Part shown: positions 35,069-42,671 of the stretch, in pieces
Layout of the letters: each line of letters opens with the position of its first letter
Numbering within the stretch: the first letter of the stretch is position 1
Notes under the pieces: generated by a model
Seen by the model: only the letters and a program-made list of their open reading frames with translations
Told to the model about the DNA's origin: nothing
Databases searched by the model: none
Made by a program: the position numbers and the translations under genes
NCBI GenBank assembly: GCA_902589825.1
Contig: CACIUL010000015.1
Location: 1-57,642 of the forward strand
DNA from: an uncultured Verrucomicrobiota bacterium
GTDB lineage: Bacteria; Verrucomicrobiota; Verrucomicrobiia; Verrucomicrobiales; DEV007
Direction of reading: 5' to 3'
DNA length: 57,642 bases

Positions 35069-36775
35069 ATGAGTGCTGATTTACTCAGTTTAATTGACAA
35101 GTCCTTCCGTGAGTTCCGTGAAGGCTCGATCGTTCTTGGTCGAATCCTCGAAATCCAGCCACAGGTCGTCCTGGTGGATATCGGTTACAAGTCGGAGGGA
35201 GCCATTCCCGTTTCCGAGTTTGAAGATGAAGAATTTGCGGTAGGCGACGAGATCGAGGTCCTGCTTGAGCGCCTTGAGAATGATGAGGGCATGATTGTCC
35301 TTTCCAAGGAGAAGGCCGCACACAAGCAGAACTGGGACAAGATTGCCAAGGTCTTTCATGATGGCGGCCTGGTCAAAGGCAAGGTCAAGGCAGTCGTCAA
35401 GGGTGGCCTCATGGTCAATGTCGGTGTCGAGGCATTCCTTCCGGGTTCGCAGATTGACATTATCCCGCCCAAGGACCTTACCGAGTATGTCGGTAACGTT
35501 TATGACTTCAAGATTGTCAAGCTCAATGATGAGCGCAAGAATGTCGTGTTAAGCCGCCGTGAGGTCATTGAGGCCGAGCGTTCGCTGGAGCGGCAGAAGT
35601 TCCTCGAGGAGGTCACTGTCGGCGACACCGTGGAGGGCATGGTCAAGAACCTTACTGATTTCGGTGCCTTCGTGGACCTTAAGGGAATGGACGGCCTGCT
35701 GCATATTACGGATATGAGCTGGGGACGTATCAATCATCCCAGTGAGATGCTGACCATCGCCCAGATGGTCACCGTGCAGATCCTTGAAGTTGATAAGGAG
35801 AAGGAGCGCGTTTCCCTCGGCCTTAAGCAATTGACACCAAACCCATGGGAGGACATCGAGGCGAAGTTCCCTGTTGGCGGGCACGTCAAGGGCAGGATCA
35901 CCAAGCTGGTGCCTTACGGGGCATTTGTTGAGGTTGCCGAGGGCGTCGAGGGTCTTATCCACGTTTCAGAGTTATCCTGGACCAAGCGCATCACGCGACC
36001 ATCGGATATCCTTGAGATGGGGCAGGAACTTGAGGCGGTTGTCCTTGGTATCAACAAGGAGGAACAGAAGATTTCCCTCGGGGTTCGACAGCTTGAGCCC
36101 AATCCGTGGGATGAAGTGGAAACCCGCTACCCGATTGGCAGCACGATCAAGGGCGATGTGCGTAACCTCACCCCATACGGTGCATTTATTGAGCTTGAGG
36201 ATGGCATTGACGGCATGGTACACGTTTCCGACCTCAGCTGGACACGCAAGATCAACCATCCGAGCGAGATTCTCAAGAAGGGTGACGAACTTGAGGCCGT
36301 GGTGCTGGAAATCGACAAGGAAAACCAGCGCATCAGCCTCGGAGTCAAGCAGCTTGAGACGGATCCCTGGGAGGAGATTGGCGGCAAGTTCAATGTGGGT
36401 GACCTGGTCAAGGGAACCGTTGCCAAGATCGCAACCTTCGGTGCCTTTGTGCAGCTTGAGGGTGACGTTGACGGTTTGGTTCATATTTCCCAGCTTTCCG
36501 AGGAGCATGTCACCAAGGTCAAGGACGTCATCAATATCGGTGATGAGGTCGAGGCCCGCGTGATCAAGGTCGATAAGGCGGAACGCCGGATTGGCCTTTC
36601 CATCAAGGCTGCCTCCTACAGTGAGGATGAGCTCAAGAAAGAGACTGCTGCCTTTGAGGCACTGCGTCCGAGTTCAGACCTTGTGGGTCTGGAGCAGGCC
36701 TTCCAGGTTGCCGAAGAGTGGCGACCCGGTGAGGAAGGTGAAGCCGAAGGCGGCGAGCAGGGGAGCGAAAGCTAA
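35069..36775 (+). CDS. rpsA: 30S ribosomal protein S1
   Basis: 568 aa with six S1 RNA-binding domains beginning near residues 19, 103, 187, 272, 359 and 446. Domains 3-6 show the best-conserved pattern (GAFVDL/GAFVEV/GAFIEL/GAFVQL followed by LIHVSELSW-like motifs). The C-terminal tail is acidic and Glu/Gly-rich. It helps mRNAs reach the 30S subunit, especially those lacking a Shine-Dalgarno, which is relevant because many starts here lack one. The gene is monocistronic: own promoter candidate and a strong terminator 23 bp after the stop. Confidence 0.97.
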   Translation: MSADLLSLIDKSFREFREGSIVLGRILEIQPQVVLVDIGYKSEGAIPVSEFEDEEFAVGDEIEVLLERLENDEGMIVLSKEKAAHKQNWDKIAKVFHDGGLVKGKVKAVVKGGLMVNVGVEAFLPGSQIDIIPPKDLTEYVGNVYDFKIVKLNDERKNVVLSRREVIEAERSLERQKFLEEVTVGDTVEGMVKNLTDFGAFVDLKGMDGLLHITDMSWGRINHPSEMLTIAQMVTVQILEVDKEKERVSLGLKQLTPNPWEDIEAKFPVGGHVKGRITKLVPYGAFVEVAEGVEGLIHVSELSWTKRITRPSDILEMGQELEAVVLGINKEEQKISLGVRQLEPNPWDEVETRYPIGSTIKGDVRNLTPYGAFIELEDGIDGMVHVSDLSWTRKINHPSEILKKGDELEAVVLEIDKENQRISLGVKQLETDPWEEIGGKFNVGDLVKGTVAKIATFGAFVQLEGDVDGLVHISQLSEEHVTKVKDVINIGDEVEARVIKVDKAERRIGLSIKAASYSEDELKKETAAFEALRPSSDLVGLEQAFQVAEEWRPGEEGEAEGGEQGSES

Positions 36776-36797
36776 AACAAGCTCCATTATTCATCAC

Positions 36798-36835
36798 AAA
36801 CGGCACCACGGGGAGATTGTCCCGTGGTGCCGTTT
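36798..36835 (+). terminator. Strong intrinsic terminator of rpsA
   Basis: A perfect 15-bp stem (36798-36812 with 36821-36835), GC-rich inside and flanked by AAA/TTT, with an 8-base loop. It lies 23 bp after the rpsA stop and before the convergent lipoprotein gene, so it may serve both strands. Confidence 0.85.
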
Positions 36836-36862
36836 ATCGTTAAAACGGGTTCCTGTGGGTAA

Positions 36863-37810
36863 TTACTGTTGGGCTTTGATTGCGATGTTGGCGTGCGGGA
36901 CACCAACGAAACGGCAGATAGACATCACGTTGGCAAGGTAGAGGTGTTTGGACTCTACGTCACAGCGGATCAGGATCTTGAGCTCGGGGTTTTTCCCGAA
37001 CTCCTCGCTCATCCATTTTTCGAGGCCTTCCATGGTCACCAGCTTGCCCTTCACGATGTAGGCTCCGTTCTTGTGGATATTGATCGTAATGAGGCTCCTC
37101 GTATTTTGTGCCAGGGACTGGTTGCGTGACTCGCCCGGAACCTCCACCACGAACTCGCGCTCCGTATCCACCACCCGGCCGGATGCCGTGATGAACACAA
37201 CACGTCCCAATTTCCCGACTTCAGTTGCAAACCACCAGTGTCCTCCGAGGGCTCCATCCGGGGTGGAATCCCATTTTAGATGGGGTTTTTCTTCTCCTTC
37301 GTTTTTTTCCCGGTAGGCAGCTCCCTTTTCCTCGTTAAACCGATTCGCTTCAAAGAAAGCAGGATTACCCGGAAGTGGTGGGTTACCGGAATGTTGCCAA
37401 TGTTGGGCTGTGGCACCAAAGGGCTCGAGGGTGTCCCTCCAGAACTTCCGGCAGGCAGCCAGGGAGGCGGCATTGGGCTCTACCAGGTTGCTCTGGTGTT
37501 CAACCTGCTCTTGCAGAGCTTGCTCCGAGGGCACAACGTCATCCATCATCACACGAGGAGCCTGGGGCCAGATGTCATCGTTTGCCTTCAGGTAGCGCTG
37601 CATCGCAACGTGCAGGGCCATAAGGTCCTCGGTGGCTTCCGCCATGCCGCCTTTTTCCTGCCAGAGTTCCGGCAATGGCGGAAAGGATTGCGTATTTTCC
37701 TTTGCTTCCGGGCCGGCCTTCACTTGGGATCCTTGATCGGAGAGCTTTTCACAGGCTGAGAGCAGCAGGGCGAACAAGGTGCCAACCAGGATCTTGGCTT
37801 GAATTCTCAT
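36863..37810 (-). CDS. Lipoprotein with C-terminal ExbD/TolR-like domain
   Basis: 315 aa from ATG 37810, which gives a neat lipoprotein signal ending LLSAC (Cys20); ATG 37840 adds ten residues. The middle (about 40-215) is Trp/Pro-rich with no recognised family. Residues about 235-315 (RSLITINIHKNGAYIVKGKLVTMEGLEKW, then KNPELKILIRCDVESKHLYLANVMSICR) follow the pattern of the periplasmic ExbD/TolR domain. Normally that domain hangs from a single membrane helix and works with ExbB; here it sits behind a lipid anchor and no exbB is adjacent. A cell-wall or energy-transduction link is inferred only. Confidence 0.75.
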   Translation of the reverse strand: MRIQAKILVGTLFALLLSACEKLSDQGSQVKAGPEAKENTQSFPPLPELWQEKGGMAEATEDLMALHVAMQRYLKANDDIWPQAPRVMMDDVVPSEQALQEQVEHQSNLVEPNAASLAACRKFWRDTLEPFGATAQHWQHSGNPPLPGNPAFFEANRFNEEKGAAYREKNEGEEKPHLKWDSTPDGALGGHWWFATEVGKLGRVVFITASGRVVDTEREFVVEVPGESRNQSLAQNTRSLITINIHKNGAYIVKGKLVTMEGLEKWMSEEFGKNPELKILIRCDVESKHLYLANVMSICRFVGVPHANIAIKAQQ

Positions 37811-37840
37811 GGCATTTCTTTTTGAAGGAATCTTTTTCAT

Positions 37841-37871
37841 CAAAAAGGCACGCCCGGCAACCGGGCGTGCC
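37841..37871 (-). terminator. Intrinsic terminator of the Tat-exported Gfo/Idh/MocA gene
   Basis: GGCACGCCCGG (37847-37857) and CCGGGCGTGCC (37861-37871) form an 11-bp perfect stem with a CAA loop. On the minus strand it is followed by TTTTTG. It lies 44 bp after the Gfo stop and directly before the possible start at 37840 of the next gene. Confidence 0.85.
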
Positions 37872-37915
37872 TCCGTGATGGTTACATATTGCTCTGCTCC
37901 GGCCCTTTCAGCGTT

Positions 37916-39259
37916 CTAGACCTTCCACTCGCCGCGGTAGTCGCGAGTCAGCCACTTCGGGTTGCCGGTGTTGCCCCTGAAGGTGTTTTTCTCAGGGTTC
38001 CACTTGATGAGCTCACCGTTGTAGTAGGCTTGGTTCATCAGGTGGCAGGCGGTGGCGGAGCCGCCGCCGACGATCTCATTGGTGATTGGCTTCTTGCGGC
38101 TCTCGACACAGGAGAGAAAGTCACGGATGTGATGGCTACTGTTGTAGAGCTTGACCTTGGCGTCCTTAAGGAACTGGGTTTCAGCCGTCTTGAGTGCACT
38201 TCCCAGTGAGCCGTCACCACGCTTTTCAAACTTGGCGATCTCTTTGCCCTTGTGAGTGAAGGCAAAGCGTCCGCGGTTGACCTTGACCTCGCCGTCAGTA
38301 CCGAAGAAGTGCACCCCGAAGCCCTTGTTGTGGGTGATGGTGGCACCCCCCTTGTAGGCAAGCTGGGCACCGCGCTTGCTTTTCCACTGTTGCCATCCTT
38401 CGGGCGGGCGGGCCTCAATGGGGCCGGAGCCATCCATGCCGAGTCCCCACTGGGCGATGTCGATGTGGTGGGCACCCCAGTCGGTGACCATGCCTCCGCC
38501 GTATTCCATATAGTTGCGCCAGGAAGGGAAGTGGTTGTGCACCCCGCGCGGGCTGAGTACCGAGCTGTAGGGACGCAAAGGTCCAGGGCCGCACCACAGG
38601 TCCCAGTTGAGCCCGGGTTCCATTTCCTCTTCCTTGAGGTCACAGGGGCGGCCGGGGTCACCAACCGATATATCGACATTCTTGACCTTGCCGATCACCC
38701 CGTTGCGCACCAGCTCGCAGGCGATACGGAATTCACTTGAGGAGCGTTGCATGGAGCCGGTCTGCAACACCCTGTTGTATTTCTTGACGGCCTTGATGAC
38801 CTCGACTGACTCGTGAATGTTGTGGGTCAATGGCTTCTCGCAGTAGACATCCTTGCCGTTGGCCAACGCAGAGATGGTAATCACCGAATGCCAGTGGTCA
38901 GGAGTGGCGATGCACACGGCATCAATTCCCTTGTCCTCGGTGATTTCCCGAAAGTCGACGACCGCTCTGCAGTCGGAATTCTTGTGGTGACTGTTGACCA
39001 TTTTCTGGGCGTTGTTGCGCCGGTTGGTATCCACGTCACAAACGGCAACCGCCTGCACTCCTTGTCCCATGAAGTTGCGCACAAGCCCGCCATTTTGCTT
39101 GCCCATTCCGATGAAACCCATGACAAGGCGGTCATTGGGCTTGGTCTTGGCTGCCCATATTTTTGAGGGCAGGATAAATGGTGCGGCCACAGCAGCGGTG
39201 GAACCTTTAAGGAAATGACGCCTTGAAGGGCGGTTGGTTTTCAGTGTTCTGGAATTCAT
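37916..39259 (-). CDS. Tat-exported Gfo/Idh/MocA family oxidoreductase
   Basis: 447 aa from ATG 39259; a GTG at 39292 is also open. The N-terminus carries a Tat signal (SRRHFLKGS then AAVAAPFILPS). The Rossmann part has GFIGMGKQNGG, and EKPLTHNIHESVEVIKAVKKY is the usual EKP segment. WRNYMEYGGGMVTDWGAHHIDIAQW is typical of the large secreted Gfo/Idh/MocA group expanded in Planctomycetes and Verrucomicrobia, which act on glycan-derived sugars (some as NAD-bound glycosidases or dehydrogenases). Substrate unknown. It is transcribed divergently from kdsA and closed by a strong terminator. Confidence 0.9.
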   Translation of the reverse strand: MNSRTLKTNRPSRRHFLKGSTAAVAAPFILPSKIWAAKTKPNDRLVMGFIGMGKQNGGLVRNFMGQGVQAVAVCDVDTNRRNNAQKMVNSHHKNSDCRAVVDFREITEDKGIDAVCIATPDHWHSVITISALANGKDVYCEKPLTHNIHESVEVIKAVKKYNRVLQTGSMQRSSSEFRIACELVRNGVIGKVKNVDISVGDPGRPCDLKEEEMEPGLNWDLWCGPGPLRPYSSVLSPRGVHNHFPSWRNYMEYGGGMVTDWGAHHIDIAQWGLGMDGSGPIEARPPEGWQQWKSKRGAQLAYKGGATITHNKGFGVHFFGTDGEVKVNRGRFAFTHKGKEIAKFEKRGDGSLGSALKTAETQFLKDAKVKLYNSSHHIRDFLSCVESRKKPITNEIVGGGSATACHLMNQAYYNGELIKWNPEKNTFRGNTGNPKWLTRDYRGEWKV

Positions 39260-39427
39260 AATAGGTCTTTGGTTAACGGTAAATGACCGCACTATGGTTA
39301 CTCCTAACGCAGAAAATGGCGCGGGGTAAAGTGGGCAAATGGAGAAAAATGCCGGTCGAGGCTGCCTGGTGACTGTAAATTCATTGCGTTTGGCTTGCCG
39401 GTTGACGGGCAGGCCTTAAGTTAAGAG

Positions 39428-40279
39428 GTGTCATTTCAACCCAGAGTTCCAAGTTCATCGATCCGGATTGGTCGTGATGATGCCGGTGTCCTCCTTGATG
39501 GTGAGGCCCCGGTATTTATCCTTGGTCCCTGCGTGATTGAATCAGAGGAGCTGACATGGCAGTTGGCACGGGACATCAAGGAGATAGCGGATAAGGAGGG
39601 TTACCGCTTAATTTTCAAGGCTTCCTATGACAAGGCTAATCGCACCTCGATTGATTCCTTCCGCGGTCCCGGACTGGAGGATGGCTGTCGCCTGCTTGGC
39701 GAGATCGGCCGCGAGCTTGCCGTACCGGTAACCACCGATGTGCATACACCGCATGATGCCGAGTATGCGGCACAGTTTGTGGATTTGCTGCAGATCCCGG
39801 CTTTTCTTTGCCGGCAAACTGACCTGATTGTTGCCGCTGCGGGCACCGGCAGGCCGGTCAATGTCAAGAAAGGACAGTTCCTTGCCCCCTGGGATGTGCG
39901 TCCCATCGCAGACAAGCTGAGCTCGGCGGGCTGTAATCAATTCTTTTTTACCGAAAGGGGATCAAGTTTCGGCTATAATAACCTGGTGGCAGACATGCGT
40001 TCCATTCCCCTGGTCAGAGAAGACGGCTATCGTGTGATATTTGACGCGACACATTCTGTCCAGAAACCCGGTGGAGCAGGCTCGAGTTCCTCCGGGGATG
40101 GAATCCTTGCGCCGGTTCTGGCACGGGCCGCTGTTGCGGCGGGTTGTGACGGGGTTTTTATCGAGACGCATCCTGATCCTGCAGAGGCCAAGTCTGATGG
40201 TCCCAACCAGATTCCCCTGGCTCAGTTGCCGAAAGTTCTTGCTTCGCTTACAGCAATTCACCGGGCTGCAAATGTTTAA
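39428..40279 (+). CDS. kdsA: 3-deoxy-8-phosphooctulonate (Kdo-8-P) synthase
   Basis: 283 aa. GTG 39428 is used: a stop lies in frame at 39422 and no later ATG precedes the conserved FILGPCVIESEE. Other signatures are FKASYDKANRTSIDSFRGPG, TDVHTP and FDATHSVQKPGG. Cys35 in GPC marks the metal-dependent class II type rather than the Asn-containing E. coli type. It condenses phosphoenolpyruvate with arabinose-5-phosphate for Kdo. It is the first gene of a cluster continuing with lptC, lptA and lptB. Confidence 0.95.
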   Translation: MSFQPRVPSSSIRIGRDDAGVLLDGEAPVFILGPCVIESEELTWQLARDIKEIADKEGYRLIFKASYDKANRTSIDSFRGPGLEDGCRLLGEIGRELAVPVTTDVHTPHDAEYAAQFVDLLQIPAFLCRQTDLIVAAAGTGRPVNVKKGQFLAPWDVRPIADKLSSAGCNQFFFTERGSSFGYNNLVADMRSIPLVREDGYRVIFDATHSVQKPGGAGSSSSGDGILAPVLARAAVAAGCDGVFIETHPDPAEAKSDGPNQIPLAQLPKVLASLTAIHRAANV

Positions 40280-40282
40280 CTA

Positions 40283-40969
40283 ATGGATATGTCACTCAAG
40301 CAATACCTGTTCATTCCTGTCATACTCTCGACTGTGGTCCTTGCCTGCGGTCAGGACAAAGAGCCTGCTCCTGCCGGTGTTGTTGCGCCTGTGGTCAAGG
40401 GTGGGCAGGGGGAGAACCCGGGTAAGCCTGCCAAGGATGAAGGCAAAGAGGAAAGCGGGTTGCAGGCCACGCGTTACATGCCTTTGGGTAAGCCCAACCT
40501 GCGGGTGAAGATTCCGCAGTTTAAGGACGGGGTCCTGGAGTGCCTGATGCGCGCAGGGGAAATGACCAGGGTCAGTGATGATGATATCACCATCAAGCAG
40601 ATGGACATCGAGTTTGTCGGTGAGGATGATGCCGAGATGAAGATTGAGCTGGAGGAGGCCACCTACAGTTTAAAGGATAAGCTTATCAGCAGCAGGAACC
40701 GGGCAATTGTCAGGCGTTCGGATTTTACCCTGATTGGCGATTCACTTGATTTCGATACCGAGAACCGTCATGGCCGCATGACGGGCAAGGTGAGGATGGT
40801 CATCCATAATTCGGCCAACCTGATCAAGGGAGAGGAATCCGGCGATAATGGGAACAGCGGGCGCCGGCCCAAGCATGTTTCCGTTTCTGATGCAGCAGGC
40901 CTGGTGCTCGAGGCAATAAAGACTAGCAAGGAGGGGAAGCGTGGGACGACACACGGCCAGCAGCCTTAG
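40283..40969 (+). CDS. LptC-like LPS export lipoprotein
   Basis: 228 aa. The N-terminal segment ends VVLAC (Cys22), so it looks like a lipoprotein where typical LptC keeps a membrane helix. A low-complexity linker (about 30-60) leads to one LptC/OstA-type beta region (LRVKIPQFKDGVLECLMRAGEMTRVSDDDITIKQMDIEF, then SSRNRAIVRRSDFTLIGDSLDFDTENRHGRMTGKVRMVI). The C-terminus is hydrophilic. It starts three bases after kdsA, and its 3' end overlaps the LptA-like gene by 29 bp. Assignment rests on position and the repeated beta pattern; it should bridge LptB2FG to LptA. Confidence 0.75.
   Translation: MDMSLKQYLFIPVILSTVVLACGQDKEPAPAGVVAPVVKGGQGENPGKPAKDEGKEESGLQATRYMPLGKPNLRVKIPQFKDGVLECLMRAGEMTRVSDDDITIKQMDIEFVGEDDAEMKIELEEATYSLKDKLISSRNRAIVRRSDFTLIGDSLDFDTENRHGRMTGKVRMVIHNSANLIKGEESGDNGNSGRRPKHVSVSDAAGLVLEAIKTSKEGKRGTTHGQQP
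40929..40936 (+). promoter_or_regulatory. Shine-Dalgarno deciding the GTG start of the LptA-like gene
   Basis: AGGAGGGG-type sequence ends four to five bases before GTG 40941. It lies inside the 3' end of the LptC-like gene and supports the overlapping GTG start. Confidence 0.7.
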
Positions 40970-42671
40970 CGCAGCCCTTTTTTTTGCACTCCTTGCTGCC
41001 GCAGGCCCGGCCTTGGGGGACAAGGAAAAGGTGCTGAAAACCGTTAAAGAAGCGGAAAAAAGCCCGAAGATTGAGGCCCGGGGTGAGCGGCGTGAGGCTT
41101 TTGAGCAGGCAATGAAGAAGATTGCCGCTGCTGAGCGGAGAAGGGCCGAGGAGCAATCGCTTAAGGAGTGGAGAAAGACAGTTGCTGAAAAATCGCGCAA
41201 GAAATTACGGGATTTTGTGGAACAGGAGTCAGTTGAACAGGCCAGGGAAGCAGTCCGGGAAACCAATACAATCCGGAATGCTGCCCGTGATTTTGCCGGT
41301 GCGGCAACCGGCAAGATTGCCGGCGATGTTGAGGATAATTTCAAGGCCCTGCTTCAAGGTAGCGGTCAGCATCCGCCTTTGCTCGACCCGGCTCCTGCAG
41401 CGGTTGAGAACAAACCCACTGAGACTAAAGATCTTCCTATACCCGCTGTGGTCGATAAGGATTCAACGCCGGCAGCATTGTTGCCGCCTCCGCCCACCAC
41501 TCCTGATGCCGGAAAGCCGGTAGTGCTTCCTCCCCCGCCTTCCGCTGGTCAACGACTGGTGCCAAGCTCCATTGCTGCTGAAGAAAAAAGCCGTGCCGCT
41601 GCCCTGCAAGGTTCCCCCGGAACGAGTTTTTCCGGTCAGCATCAACAGGATAACCTGACAGTTATTGATGCTGACGGCAGTGTGATTTTCGATGGCAGCG
41701 GCCGTTTCGGGGAGGAATATCAAGCGGTGATCTTTGAGGAAAATGTTGTGGTTGCCAATCCTGAATTCACCATGACCAGTGACTACCTGACTGCATTTTT
41801 CAGGAAATCAACGGAACCCGGGTCCGCTGATGCTCCGGGGGATCAGGCCAACCGCCTGGACCGTGCAGTTGCCACGGGTGAAGAGGTGGTTGTCAGGAAA
41901 ACCATTGCTGATGGGGAACTGCAGGTTGCCAGGTCCCGTAAGGCAACCTTTATTGCCAGTGACCCCAATGTGGAAGGCACTGTGGATGAGGTTGTGCTGG
42001 AGGTGTGGCCGCGTGTGCAGCGTGGTAACAACCTCATTGTTGCCAAGTCAAAGGATACCGTGATCATTCTTCGCAGGGACGAGATGATCGTTAACGGTCC
42101 GGTTCGCACTGAGATTGTCGGTGGAAGTGGATTGACGCCAGAAGGTGAAGCCGGGGATCAAGAAGGCAAAAAGGAGAACGGCGGCGTGGGTGAAAAAGCT
42201 CCCAAGACAACGGTTATTGATGCTGCCAAGGGGGCTATCTTTAACCGCCTGGACCCGGTTACCCGCAACCGGGAAATGTTTTTTGAAGGAGATGTTAAGA
42301 TTACCGATACGCAATTTGATATTTCCTGCGAAACATTGACTGCATACATGCGCTTTACCGGCGGGGAAAAGGGCCTTCAGAAGGCCGTTGCCAGTGGCTT
42401 GCCGGAGAAGAGGGTCCGGGTGGAGCGGCACACGGAAGACGGGGAAAGGCAACTGGGATTGGCACAGGAGGTAACCTACGTGATTTCCAGCGGGGATGTG
42501 GTTCTGGATGTGTGGCCGGAAATACGGAGGGGAAGCCACTCCAGTGTCGCAAAGCGGCGTGATGCAAGGATCGTGATGAAGAAAAACGGCAACGTGGAGT
42601 CCCGGGGTGTTGATATACAAATCGTCCCGGACAGCGATGATGGGCTGAAGGGGTTAAAACAGGAGGGTTGA
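40941..42671 (+). CDS. Double-domain LptA/OstA-like periplasmic protein
   Basis: 576 aa against about 185 for E. coli LptA. Residues 1-26 are a signal peptide (PALG). About 27-118 is a charged, probably coiled-coil region, and about 145-205 is proline-rich. Two LptA-type units follow, about 240-392 and 424-562, each opening with TVIDA...IF and carrying a late VLEVWPRVQRG / VLDVWPEIRRG block, so they look duplicated. Predicted role: part of the periplasmic LPS bridge. It overlaps the LptC-like gene by 29 bp and the lptB start by four bases. Confidence 0.82.
   Translation: MGRHTASSLSAALFFALLAAAGPALGDKEKVLKTVKEAEKSPKIEARGERREAFEQAMKKIAAAERRRAEEQSLKEWRKTVAEKSRKKLRDFVEQESVEQAREAVRETNTIRNAARDFAGAATGKIAGDVEDNFKALLQGSGQHPPLLDPAPAAVENKPTETKDLPIPAVVDKDSTPAALLPPPPTTPDAGKPVVLPPPPSAGQRLVPSSIAAEEKSRAAALQGSPGTSFSGQHQQDNLTVIDADGSVIFDGSGRFGEEYQAVIFEENVVVANPEFTMTSDYLTAFFRKSTEPGSADAPGDQANRLDRAVATGEEVVVRKTIADGELQVARSRKATFIASDPNVEGTVDEVVLEVWPRVQRGNNLIVAKSKDTVIILRRDEMIVNGPVRTEIVGGSGLTPEGEAGDQEGKKENGGVGEKAPKTTVIDAAKGAIFNRLDPVTRNREMFFEGDVKITDTQFDISCETLTAYMRFTGGEKGLQKAVASGLPEKRVRVERHTEDGERQLGLAQEVTYVISSGDVVLDVWPEIRRGSHSSVAKRRDARIVMKKNGNVESRGVDIQIVPDSDDGLKGLKQEG

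Noticed and set aside
37916..39259. Second GnnA-type lipid A enzyme
   Set aside because: It carries a Tat signal and belongs to the secreted Gfo/Idh/MocA group, so it does not act on cytoplasmic UDP-sugars.
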